From NCBI GenBank assembly GCA_964442745.1, contig CAYUAI010000071.1:1-20297 (forward strand): a stretch of 20,297 nucleotides of DNA, in the 5' to 3' direction. This DNA comes from CAYUAI01 sp964442745. GTDB lineage: Bacteria > Pseudomonadota > Gammaproteobacteria > S012-40. The notes under the pieces are model-generated. The model was not told the origin of the DNA, ran no database searches, and saw only the letters and a program-made list of their open reading frames with translations. The position numbers and the translations under genes are program-made. Positions 8,500 through 16,226 of this stretch are shown piece after piece; the stretch's first letter is position 1; each line of letters begins with the position of its first letter.

Positions 8500-9216
8500 T
8501 CAATCGCTTGTTACTGTCATAACATCGCTCGCCCAATCAAACAGCCTTTTTATATTTTTACGCTTATACGGTTTCACGACAACCTCAATAGCTCTGGGTG
8601 AAAAATTGAGAGGGACTAAAATATATCCTTCGAACTTTTGGAAGTACCTAAATTTAAACTTGAGTTGCTTTTTCTTCTTGCCAGTCGCTATTGATGTCAA
8701 AGCGAGACTCTCCGACTTGCCGGCTCGCAAACCTTCAATCATGACCACCGTCACACCTCGCACATACTTGTCATTTTTTAAGGCTTGAACCAAAACCAGT
8801 TCATAGTGAAACAAACCCGCTTCGTGAGTTGGACTCACAGTAAAATTATCAATTTGCAAACCTGAGGCACGCTCACCGGGTGACACAATTCCACGGTAAA
8901 AAGTCACTTCTTCACGCAACGCTAGGATCTCTTGCTGCTGCTGTTTTAGATTATTTTTAACCTCACTATTGGCCTTCCTATCGACTTGGAGTGAGCGTTT
9001 CAGAATGGCGACTTGCGCACTCAATGTCTGATTTTCGATTTTTAATGCATTCATTGTCTGCCGCTGTAACTCATCACCTGCCTGTACTGCGCTCAAAGAC
9101 AGAGCACTTTGTTGGCCAAACCTAAACGATAGATATACGGCTAATATAACAGCGAAAAAATAATAAAAAACCCGCCAAGGTAAATATGGCTTTACGACGA
9201 AACGACCAACCTTCAT
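8500..9216 (-). CDS. DUF6776-family membrane-anchored coiled-coil protein
   Basis: Function unknown. From the ATG at 9216 (238 aa) there is a basic N-terminus, one transmembrane helix (about 16-32), then a coiled coil at about 40-110 (long Gln/Leu/Lys-rich stretch including KQQQQEILALREE). A C-terminal beta-rich domain carries alternating basic residues (TGKKKKQLKFKFRYF). This is the architecture I associate with DUF6776, a family normally found between argC and the bactofilin gene, as here. The frame extends to a TTG at 9255, but AGGGG sits five bases before the ATG at 9216. Topology suggests the bulk is periplasmic. A partnership with bactofilin is possible but only by context. Confidence 0.78.
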   Translation of the reverse strand: MKVGRFVVKPYLPWRVFYYFFAVILAVYLSFRFGQQSALSLSAVQAGDELQRQTMNALKIENQTLSAQVAILKRSLQVDRKANSEVKNNLKQQQQEILALREEVTFYRGIVSPGERASGLQIDNFTVSPTHEAGLFHYELVLVQALKNDKYVRGVTVVMIEGLRAGKSESLALTSIATGKKKKQLKFKFRYFQKFEGYILVPLNFSPRAIEVVVKPYKRKNIKRLFDWASDVMTVTSD

Positions 9217-9348
9217 AATCCCCCTAACCGAACCATAAACACCCGCATGAAACAATGCCCATCACACAATTTTGCATTGATAGGCCTGGCCTTTAATTTT
9301 TCGATAAAATCATCATCACTCTGCAAGCACTCATTCGCTCAATCTTGA

Positions 9349-10395
9349 CTAAGGAAGCATGGCAACGGCTTGCAAGCCACTACTTTCTTCTAAATTAAAC
9401 ATAATATTCATATTTTGTACCGCCTGGCCGGCCGCCCCTTTCACTAAATTATCGATGACGGATAAAACAACAACCGTTTGCTCATTCTGAGGCCGGAACA
9501 CCGCCAATTGACAACGATTAGCGCCTTTGACACTGCGCGTTTCGGGATGCACACCGGGCGGCAAAACATCCACAAAAAATTCTTTGGCATAGCGATTAGT
9601 AAACAAAGCTTGTAAATCAACATCAGCCTGTAAAAGTCGTGCATATAAAGTCGCATGGATACCGCGTATCATCGGCGTAAGATGGGGAACAAAGGTAAGC
9701 GATAGATTATCTCTGCCATGGCTCATCCCGTGTAGTCCTTGCCGAATTTCTGGCAAATGGCGATGACCTGACACACCATAGGCTTTGAAGTTTTCACTGG
9801 TTTCACATAGCAACACGCCGAGATCCGCCTTACGACCTGCCCCGCTCACACCAGACTTGACATCGGCGATCAGACCTTGGGTATCAATGTGATTGGCTTC
9901 AAGCAAAGGCAAAAAACCTAATTGTACGGCCGTTGGATAACATCCTGGATTGGCAACTAATTGAGCATTACGAATAGCATCACGATTGATTTCGGACAAT
10001 CCATAAACGGCCTCACCAAGTAATTCAGGACAGGCATGTGCTTCCCCATACCACTGCTGCCACTGCTGCGCATCTTTTAATCGAAAATCTGCTGCCAAAT
10101 CAATAACTTTAACGCCTCTAGCCAATAAATTAGGCACCATTTTCATGGCAACCCCATTGGGCGTCGCAAAAAATACTAAATCACTTTCGGCTAACTGATC
10201 GATCGAGGGCGTTGAAAATTTTATATCAAGCACACCTCGTAAATTAGGGTACAACTCAGGCACCGAAATACCGACTTCCGATCGCGAGGTAATGGACAAA
10301 ATATCGACATAAGGATGGGCGACTAAGAGGCGTAACAATTCAACGCCGGTATAGCCAGTACCGCCGACGATGGAAACCTTTATTTTTTGAATCAT
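9349..10395 (-). CDS. argC: N-acetyl-gamma-glutamyl-phosphate reductase
   Basis: NADPH-dependent third step of arginine biosynthesis, converting N-acetylglutamyl phosphate to the semialdehyde. The 348 aa are normal for the long ArgC type. The Rossmann glycine motif is at 9-17 (IVGGTGYTG). The catalytic cysteine is C152 in NPGCYPT, and the substrate-binding segment SGVSGAGRKAD and the GHRHLPEI motif are present. It is the most upstream gene of the series argC, DUF6776, bactofilin, erpA. Neither a clear arginine-repressor box nor a strong promoter was found in the 235-base gap upstream. Confidence 0.97.
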   Translation of the reverse strand: MIQKIKVSIVGGTGYTGVELLRLLVAHPYVDILSITSRSEVGISVPELYPNLRGVLDIKFSTPSIDQLAESDLVFFATPNGVAMKMVPNLLARGVKVIDLAADFRLKDAQQWQQWYGEAHACPELLGEAVYGLSEINRDAIRNAQLVANPGCYPTAVQLGFLPLLEANHIDTQGLIADVKSGVSGAGRKADLGVLLCETSENFKAYGVSGHRHLPEIRQGLHGMSHGRDNLSLTFVPHLTPMIRGIHATLYARLLQADVDLQALFTNRYAKEFFVDVLPPGVHPETRSVKGANRCQLAVFRPQNEQTVVVLSVIDNLVKGAAGQAVQNMNIMFNLEESSGLQAVAMLP

Positions 10396-10577
10396 AGCGT
10401 TATATTGCCCTTAGCATCGACATTGGCCAGCCTATCATTATGATCTCGCTTGATCGTCAATTGCACAGAAGTTTTCTTCAGTCGGCCATACAATAAGCAT
10501 GATCTCCTTCATAAAAACCCCAGTAAAATCAATCTTCTTTATGATTTTCAGCGGCTAGACTGCCCAATGTCGGTTAG

Positions 10578-10606
10578 AAAAACCCAAATAAAACATCAGG
10601 GTCTTT
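10578..10606 (-). terminator. Weak candidate terminator after the porin gene
   Basis: On the minus strand AAAGACCC (10599-10606) can pair with GGGTTTTT (10578-10585) with one G-T pair across a 13-base loop. It lies about 25 bases past the porin stop. The T-run is largely inside the stem, so termination strength is doubtful. The rest of the gap to argC holds nothing I can name. Confidence 0.3.
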
Positions 10607-10630
10607 AGAGTATTTCATCGCTTATCATGA

Positions 10631-11926
10631 TTAGAAAATATGCAATAATTGAAGAGAAATACGATTATCAATGCCCTCGACAATTTGTTCAGGGGGGGAG
10701 CCCGTTGATACATCAGGCGCCTCTGCCGAACGAATCTCATAATTTAGCACCGCACGGGTTTTTTTATTAAAAAACCACTGCGCACCTAGCGTCGTTGTAG
10801 TAAAGGATCGATTAGAATTTTTCGCCGTCGTTAAATCACTATCCGTACTCCTATCCACCGTATCATAACGTAAATCCAACTCAAGTTTAGGTGCCATTTG
10901 ATACCCTAAATGCAAATACCAGCCGCGACCTTTATCTTTCGGCAACATAGACAATGGGCAAGTCGAACAGGCGCCTGACCTTCCATTAAAAATCATACCA
11001 TCGGCCGTGATATATTCAAAGGCGACTCGATATTGTTGCCTCCTAAAAGTCACGCCTAGACCGGCACGATCCCGGTCATATTGAACATTACCAAAAGTAC
11101 GCTTTCCTTGAGTTGCCCATAAAAAACCTTTTATCCCCTGACGACGCGCCCCTTTGCCACCCAAAACATGTTCATAAGCTACATATTGATAAAGATCTTT
11201 CGCGCCATTATTGTCGGTTCCCGCAATACCATTACCATTGCCAACCATAAAGGCATAAGATAATTCCCCTTTTGGACTAAGCTTAAAGGTATCGAAAACT
11301 TGGACCCCAATATCTCGAAAAGCACCAACCGGCCCAGCACTCTTACCCGTACCCTTGCCCGTGCCATCGGCCTTAACAAAACGCTCCAATAAAAGGAAAT
11401 TGGTCACATTGCTAAAATTTATATAGTCAAAAACATGAATCGCTTGCAAACCCTCTTCCGCACCGGGTGTTTTAAAAAGCCCGATACGCACTCGCGCTCC
11501 TTTAACATAACTTAGCGTAACACTCGCATCAGTCATCCGAGCAACTATCCCCTCATAATTAGTCACACCATTATTACCAAACTCGGCTAAAATAAAATAG
11601 TTAGTTTTTGGATCTAACGGAAAACCTGTACCACGCACACCAAGACGAGCCCGACGAATATTAAACGAAGCGCGGCTTTTCAAGTCAGGGCCTGCCATAT
11701 TAAACGCGGCCGGTTCTCCCATTTTCCCTCCCGCTTTCACCTCCGTGCCTTTGGTCAGTTGAACCATTGGCTGTATAAACCCCCACACCTTAGCCCGATC
11801 TGTCGCTGCACCTGGCTCCGTCCCCTGCAGCATTAACCAGTTCGCCGCATAAACAGGTAAACTTATAACCATAACGATAATGAAACAAACAATCGCCGCA
11901 CTCACTTTCCCCAACAGACATCTCAC
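10631..11926 (-). CDS. Outer-membrane porin, phosphate-selective porin O/P-like
   Basis: A 431-aa secreted beta-barrel. The signal peptide is residues 1-27, with cleavage after VYA. The mature chain shows repeated amphipathic strands (ARLGVRGTGFPL, ARVRIGLFKTPG, YRVAFEYITADG, LELDLRYDTVD, AVLNYEIRSAE). It ends in alternating residues closing with Phe (RISLQLLHIF), the outer-membrane insertion signal. No CXXCH is present, so it is not itself a cytochrome. The only mature cysteines are C320 and C323 in a predicted loop. The start is GTG; GGAGGG lies eight bases upstream. It lies downstream of a hexaheme cytochrome gene on the same strand, which makes a porin-cytochrome partnership plausible. 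It could instead be a simple anion channel. Confidence 0.8.
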   Translation of the reverse strand: MRCLLGKVSAAIVCFIIVMVISLPVYAANWLMLQGTEPGAATDRAKVWGFIQPMVQLTKGTEVKAGGKMGEPAAFNMAGPDLKSRASFNIRRARLGVRGTGFPLDPKTNYFILAEFGNNGVTNYEGIVARMTDASVTLSYVKGARVRIGLFKTPGAEEGLQAIHVFDYINFSNVTNFLLLERFVKADGTGKGTGKSAGPVGAFRDIGVQVFDTFKLSPKGELSYAFMVGNGNGIAGTDNNGAKDLYQYVAYEHVLGGKGARRQGIKGFLWATQGKRTFGNVQYDRDRAGLGVTFRRQQYRVAFEYITADGMIFNGRSGACSTCPLSMLPKDKGRGWYLHLGYQMAPKLELDLRYDTVDRSTDSDLTTAKNSNRSFTTTTLGAQWFFNKKTRAVLNYEIRSAEAPDVSTGSPPEQIVEGIDNRISLQLLHIF

Positions 11927-12438
11927 TTAAGTATCCCTCCCTTCTAAAATTGGCACTCGATGATCACCCTCTATTGACGAGTACGCTGAAAATCTACCCA
12001 CCAATCCTTCGCTAATTCACACTCACCTCGAACACCTCGACGCTCCGCCCAAGCTCCTGACCTAAATCAATATCCAGCGCTCTGCATCGAAAACAACGGC
12101 TGTTTTTTAGGTTAATGCATCGTTCAATTTTTTTACAAATGATTTGATTAAATTAATTTATTGATCTCGATTCATTATTTACCCAAATAGAAAAGAACGT
12201 CCGCTAATCACACAAAAATGGGAAACGCTTGATATGACGACAGCTACAAGCAACTCAGGAGACGGCTAAAAAACGATGGAAGGATAGTAAGAAACTTGCT
12301 GGTGAAAATATACCATTTTAAAATAAAATATTTGCTCACAGGTCACGTATTTCAATCAACTGCCTAAGCCCAATTCAGACAATAATAGCAACAGCAGCAC
12401 CGGTGATCAAAAAAGCATCGCTAATTTACAGCTATTTT
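11927..12438. other. 512-base non-coding gap upstream of the porin gene
   Basis: No convincing gene on either strand. The middle part (about 12120-12190) is very AT-rich, as in a regulatory or upstream-activating region. No clear -35/-10 pair for the porin was found. A short hairpin-forming stretch near 12092-12108 (AAAACA, five bases, TGTTTT) has no gene to terminate on its strand. Confidence 0.5.
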
Positions 12439-12890
12439 TTAAGACTTTATCAAGGTAAATCCCTGGCTAATGAGATCAATGATTCGTACAACCCCGGCGG
12501 TCACCGGCTTCGCGTTAACATGTAACGTCGGCTCATAACCTAATTGAATTGCTTAGTTACATTTTTCAACGTATTACGGCAAGCGCTAAAACGAACACCA
12601 TTTTCACTTAACCCAGCAACACGACCTGCATTGGTATTATCTTCAAATAACAACCGTAACCCCGGCCCAAATGCAACAATTTCTACATCAACCTGATCGG
12701 GTCCATAATGCTGCATTAAATTATTAGCGACATTGAGCACTAACGTTTGTTTGAAAGGATTGGGATCGCTGATTTGCAAAACAACTCTTCTTTCAGCAAA
12801 AGGCTTGTCATCAATACTAGCGAAAACACTGGCTTGTACCAGCATCGCATAAAAGCAAAACGTCACTAGCAATCGCGTGCGTATTTTCAT
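12439..12890 (-). pseudogene. DsrE-like secreted protein, frameshifted by a 5-bp duplication
   Basis: The open frame from the ATG at 12890 encodes 116 aa: a signal peptide (about 1-24, ending VFA), then a DsrE/DsrF-fold domain with VVLQISDPNPFKQTLVLN, the FGPGLRLL signature and C104 in RFSACRNT. It stops at TAG (12540), just after a tandem CAATT-CAATT (12542-12551). Removing one copy restores the frame: KQLGYEPT, then KPVTAGVVRIIDL, ending LIKS with TAA at 12439, giving 148 aa. The restored end matches the expected DsrE C-terminus. The family is linked to sulfur transfer, but secreted members are uncharacterised. The ribosome site (GGGGTGA) is intact, so a truncated product may still be made. 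A sequencing error is the alternative. Confidence 0.85.
12542..12551. repeat. Tandem 5-bp repeat causing the dsrE-like frameshift
   Basis: AATTG occurs twice in direct tandem (CAATT on the coding minus strand). Loss of one unit restores the downstream frame of the DsrE-like gene, so this is probably a slippage insertion. Confidence 0.85.
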
Positions 12891-12942
12891 ATTTTGTCAC
12901 CCCCCATGCCCCCATAAAACAGCTAATGGCGTCTTTTTTGAT

Positions 12943-12972
12943 TGGTATTACACCACCCATTGAATAATACCA
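12943..12972. repeat. 8-bp inverted repeat between cytochrome and dsrE-like gene
   Basis: TGGTATTA (12943-12950) and TAATACCA (12965-12972) are perfectly complementary across 14 bases. It lies 70 bases downstream of the hexaheme cytochrome stop. There is no T-run on the minus strand after the stem, so it is not a classical terminator. It could be an operator or an mRNA-processing or stabilising hairpin. Confidence 0.5.
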
Positions 12973-13042
12973 TAACCTAACTCAGAATAAAGCCGCAGGA
13001 GAACATGCAAACAACCTCATTCACAGAACACCACGAATAGTA

Positions 13043-15124
13043 TCAGTGATGATGGGAGGTGGATTGCGGTGAAGCATTAAACGTTTGAAATATATATTGA
13101 GCGACCGCATGAATCTCTGGTTCTTTGAGGACTGTTTTCCAGGCCGGCATGGCAGACCCCTCAACTCCATCTGCAATCAATTTTTTTAATACGGGTATTG
13201 ACTTATCCTTCAGCCAATGAATTGCCGTAAAATCGGCAGGAGGTGGCAAAATAAAACTACCAATCCAATGCCGACCCGTTCCATCATCCGCGTGGCAAAA
13301 TGCACAATTTTCACGGAAAATATGCGCACCCAACGACATTATTTCATCGACCGAATTTTCTATTTTAGGGCGATCATGGATCTTAAATGGGGTGGCTGAA
13401 CTCATCGAATCCAGTGATGGAGATTGATGTGAATAGCCATTGCGCGGATAAGACAGGCTTTCAGAACGCCAAATGGCGCCATCGTTTTCCTCGTTTGATT
13501 TGCCACGATCATGGCAAGAAATGCATGAAGTGACATACAATTGTTTGCCCATTTGTTGCTGCTCATTTAATTGTTCCCAGGGCAGGGTTAAAGATAACTC
13601 ACCGGTGGCAAACGGATAGGCAAATACATATCGTTCATGATTATCCCAACCATTTGCCACGCTATGATAGCGTGTTTTTTTTTGAGAGACACCATCGCGT
13701 ATAAAAGCGCTATATATATAATCCACCACCGCTTCAATTTCTTGCGCCGATAAAATACGAACAAACGGCTGCATGGCGGTATTTTTCCGTCCTTGCTGCA
13801 CCGCAGTGATCATTTGCTGTTTCCTCCAACGCGATGAGTCAGCGCCAGTAAATGCACGGGCAGGCGGATCAATAAATGAACTGGCCAGTGTTTTGGCATC
13901 ACCCGCATAACCATGGCAAAAATAACAGCGATACTCATAGATGCGCTTCCCTTGCGCCAACACCGTCTCATCGTCATTAAAGTGACGAGTCACTCCTTTT
14001 TTTTTATTGGAATGAGACGCCGACGATTGATCTAAAATAAACGCCTGAAAAACAAACTCAGCCACATTAGCAATGGTCTGTGAATCTAATACGGTAGCCC
14101 AAGCTGGCATCACCGTACCCACCTTTCCATGCGAGATTGCCTCAAATAACCGAGGCCGATTAAAAAATTGACGGGCGGCGGCGCTAGTAAAGTTTCTTGG
14201 CTGAGGATCATTAAAGTGCGCACGAGGTCCATTGCCTTGCCCCAACTTACCATGACAAACGGCGCAATTATTCATAAAAAAATCTTTCCCTAAAGCTTGA
14301 TCACCCGCTAACCCTAGAGGAAAAGGCTGGCTCATATCCACAACCCCATGCTGCCCTAAAGGCTCGACAACACCAGGGTCACTCAGTCGATGAAAATCAT
14401 CACTCGATACATCGCCCTCTAACTGAGCTTCCAATGGCGACATCGTCTTCGCTTGCCGGTCCTCCAACCCCATAAAAACTTGCCGAATGTAGCTCACAAC
14501 ATGCTCGATATCACTCGTAGTCAATCGCTTTTTGAACGACATCATCGCCGTCCCAGCCCGTCCATCGGTCACTGATGCAATCATTCGCTCAAAGCTAAGC
14601 TCGGCTCTAGCTTGCTGTGAAGTGAAATCACGCGGCGCTGGTTTTAGACCATTTTTTGCCCAAACTGCGGTATTCCCTCGATCACCATGACAGGCGGCAC
14701 AGTTTTTTACATAAAGTTGCTGGCCACGCTGTAAATCAAATCTTGACGGTGCTTGAGCCAACCGATTATTCGCCGGTAGATCGACACCGGCCATAAAAGT
14801 TTCACGAATATAATCCACCAACAGCGCAATCTGCTCGCTGGACAAACGCCGCGCATAACCAACCATGGTCGTGCCTGGCCGTCCCATCACCACGCTTTCA
14901 ATCATGCTTTCTCGACTGGGCGCATTCTGCTCGGTAAAAGATCGAAAAGAAGTCGGCGGGGGTTGAAGGTTGGCACCGCCACTTGCCATCCCGTCACCAC
15001 GATCGCCATGACACACCTTACAATATTTTCGATATAGCGGCTCAGGCGCGACAGCATACACCATGGATGAGGCACTAATAATGCCTATTAAGGTTAGCAA
15101 AGTGACCACAAAATAAATTTTCAA
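13043..15124 (-). CDS. Hexaheme c-type cytochrome of concatenated monoheme domains
   Basis: A 693-aa exported protein with a signal peptide at about 1-24 (ending VYA) and six CXXCH sites at 35-39, 142-146, 287-291, 400-404, 534-538 and 607-611. Domains 1-4 and 6 read as class I cytochrome c units (Y-x-x-x-C-x-x-C-H-G ... AM/VM ... hydrophobic helix DYIRxxF). Probable axial methionines are M87, M194, M339, M451 and M659. Domain 5 lacks such a Met and is shortened, so its heme probably has another sixth ligand. Linkers of varying length join the units, suggesting a periplasmic or outer-membrane electron wire. It is exported unfolded and needs the Ccm system, not seen here. The start is TTG with a weak ribosome site. 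The porin is downstream; the pentaheme cytochrome is divergent. Confidence 0.9.
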   Translation of the reverse strand: MKIYFVVTLLTLIGIISASSMVYAVAPEPLYRKYCKVCHGDRGDGMASGGANLQPPPTSFRSFTEQNAPSRESMIESVVMGRPGTTMVGYARRLSSEQIALLVDYIRETFMAGVDLPANNRLAQAPSRFDLQRGQQLYVKNCAACHGDRGNTAVWAKNGLKPAPRDFTSQQARAELSFERMIASVTDGRAGTAMMSFKKRLTTSDIEHVVSYIRQVFMGLEDRQAKTMSPLEAQLEGDVSSDDFHRLSDPGVVEPLGQHGVVDMSQPFPLGLAGDQALGKDFFMNNCAVCHGKLGQGNGPRAHFNDPQPRNFTSAAARQFFNRPRLFEAISHGKVGTVMPAWATVLDSQTIANVAEFVFQAFILDQSSASHSNKKKGVTRHFNDDETVLAQGKRIYEYRCYFCHGYAGDAKTLASSFIDPPARAFTGADSSRWRKQQMITAVQQGRKNTAMQPFVRILSAQEIEAVVDYIYSAFIRDGVSQKKTRYHSVANGWDNHERYVFAYPFATGELSLTLPWEQLNEQQQMGKQLYVTSCISCHDRGKSNEENDGAIWRSESLSYPRNGYSHQSPSLDSMSSATPFKIHDRPKIENSVDEIMSLGAHIFRENCAFCHADDGTGRHWIGSFILPPPADFTAIHWLKDKSIPVLKKLIADGVEGSAMPAWKTVLKEPEIHAVAQYIFQTFNASPQSTSHHH

Positions 15125-15381
15125 AATTGACCCGAATAGTTACGCGGTAAACAAATAAACTTTCATCTAAAAAGAGGCTGTATAATTTTAAGTATGAGCG
15201 TGCTTTACATCGAGCCTAACTAGCCACTCACCACCAAGAAAAAGCAACATTTTACTAATTGTGGCGTAAAAAACACTTTTGCGCTACTCTAGACCCCTTG
15301 AGTCAATAAGCCCGTTAGCCAAACTCGAAGCCGAGGGTATTGAGCCATCAACGGGTAACCAGAAAACGTTGAAAATTTTTC
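15125..15381. promoter_or_regulatory. Divergent regulatory region between the two cytochrome arms
   Basis: This 257-base gap must drive both arms. A perfect TATAAT is at 15181-15186 on the plus strand but has no fitting -35. No clear promoter was found for the minus strand. An 8-codon ORF (ATG at 15166, stop ending at 15140, minus strand, opening MKVYLF) precedes the TTG start of the hexaheme gene. It ends 15 bases before it in another frame and might influence its translation. Confidence 0.4.
15311..15372 (+). promoter_or_regulatory. Leader with two mutually exclusive hairpins before the pentaheme gene
   Basis: CCCGTT (15311-15316) can pair with AACGGG (15350-15355), enclosing a small hairpin CTCG-AAGC-CGAG (15324-15335). 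TCAACG (15348-15353) can instead pair with CGTTGA (15367-15372), which is followed by a short T-run just before the ATG at 15382. The shared strand 15350-15353 makes the two folds exclusive, as in attenuators and riboswitches. It does not match the c-di-GMP (GEMM) consensus that I know. The helices are only six pairs, so chance is possible. Confidence 0.35.
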
Positions 15382-16188
15382 ATGGATTTTTTTGTGTTTA
15401 CTACATTTAAAACGATATTGCGATGGTATCTTGTTATCAATTTGGGAATTTTTTGCGGATTATCGCACAAAATCAGTTATGCCGAAGCCATCATTGGTGA
15501 CCCTGCTCAAGGCACCAACGATACGATTTTAGGCTCCAAGCACGATTTTACTGGCTTAAACAAGCGCGCTGGTGTTGTCGCCATGCCCTCTGTTGCCTTT
15601 TCCGACTTTGGTAATCCATGCGTTTACTGCCATATCCCGCCGGAGCAATCAGAAACCGATTATGGCCCCACAGGCAGTGTCCAAGGTTGGAATCGTTATC
15701 AGCCGGCCACGGACGCCTTCCAACTTTATCAAAGCCAGTATTTAGATTCCAAGACACGGACACCGAGCCCCATTAGCCTGCTTTGCCTATCGTGTCACGA
15801 TGGCACCATGGCGGTCGATATGATAGTATTTAAACCGGATACTTTCAATTACGAAGAAGACAAAGCACTGCACATGAGACTCAATGGCGCCGACAACACG
15901 ATTAGTTGTGGCAAATGTCACAATGGCCGAGTCGCTCACAGCATCGCCATCAAGCACCTCGGCACCGATTTGCGCAACGACCATCCGATCTCCATGCGTT
16001 ATGCTGGTTTACTGCGCGTTGATCCCGACTTTCGCTTGCCTCACACGCCTGAGGGGTTCAGTAATGGCGTAAAACTATACGAAGGTCGCGTCGAATGTGC
16101 CAGCTGCCATAACGTACACGACCCGGAGAAAGATCTTTTCCTGCGTGTCAATTCAGATCTGCTCTGCCAAACATGCCATACTAAATAA
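15382..16188 (+). CDS. Pentaheme c-type cytochrome (doubled-CXXCH type)
   Basis: A 268-aa exported cytochrome with five CXXCH sites at 80-84, 135-139, 176-180, 239-243 and 262-266. The signal sequence runs to about residue 35 (ISYAEA). Extra His residues near each site (for example HDF at 54, DHPIS at 200-204, NVH at 244-246) suggest bis-His ligation, unlike the Met-ligated hexaheme partner. The final motif ends two residues before the C-terminus. This resembles c3/c7-like doubled-CXXCH proteins found in extracellular respiration clusters. There is no recognisable Shine-Dalgarno. An internal TTG near codon 12 would give a more typical 24-residue signal peptide, so the start is uncertain. The NHL lipoprotein gene follows after 38 bases and probably forms an operon with it. 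Confidence 0.88.
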   Translation: MDFFVFTTFKTILRWYLVINLGIFCGLSHKISYAEAIIGDPAQGTNDTILGSKHDFTGLNKRAGVVAMPSVAFSDFGNPCVYCHIPPEQSETDYGPTGSVQGWNRYQPATDAFQLYQSQYLDSKTRTPSPISLLCLSCHDGTMAVDMIVFKPDTFNYEEDKALHMRLNGADNTISCGKCHNGRVAHSIAIKHLGTDLRNDHPISMRYAGLLRVDPDFRLPHTPEGFSNGVKLYEGRVECASCHNVHDPEKDLFLRVNSDLLCQTCHTK

Positions 16189-16226
16189 AGCACCACTTAC
16201 ATTGATTCCACTGTCATTATCAATTT

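Noticed and set aside
11951..11966. Sigma-54-like TGGCAC on the plus strand
   Set aside because: The second element (TTGC) is absent at the right distance and the direction points away from the porin.
12130..12175. FNR/ANR box in the AT-rich gap (TTGAT half-site)
   Set aside because: Only one half-site is good; the expected ATCAA partner at four bases is missing.
15311..15372. GEMM-type c-di-GMP or cGAMP riboswitch
   Set aside because: Only a loose resemblance (GAGCC ... ACGGGTAACC); the GCAAACC and ACGCAAAGC elements and the tetraloop receptor are missing. Kept only as an unnamed leader structure.
15884..16072. ORFs in other frames inside the cytochrome and propeller genes
   Set aside because: They are shadows of strongly supported coding regions with family motifs in the main frame.
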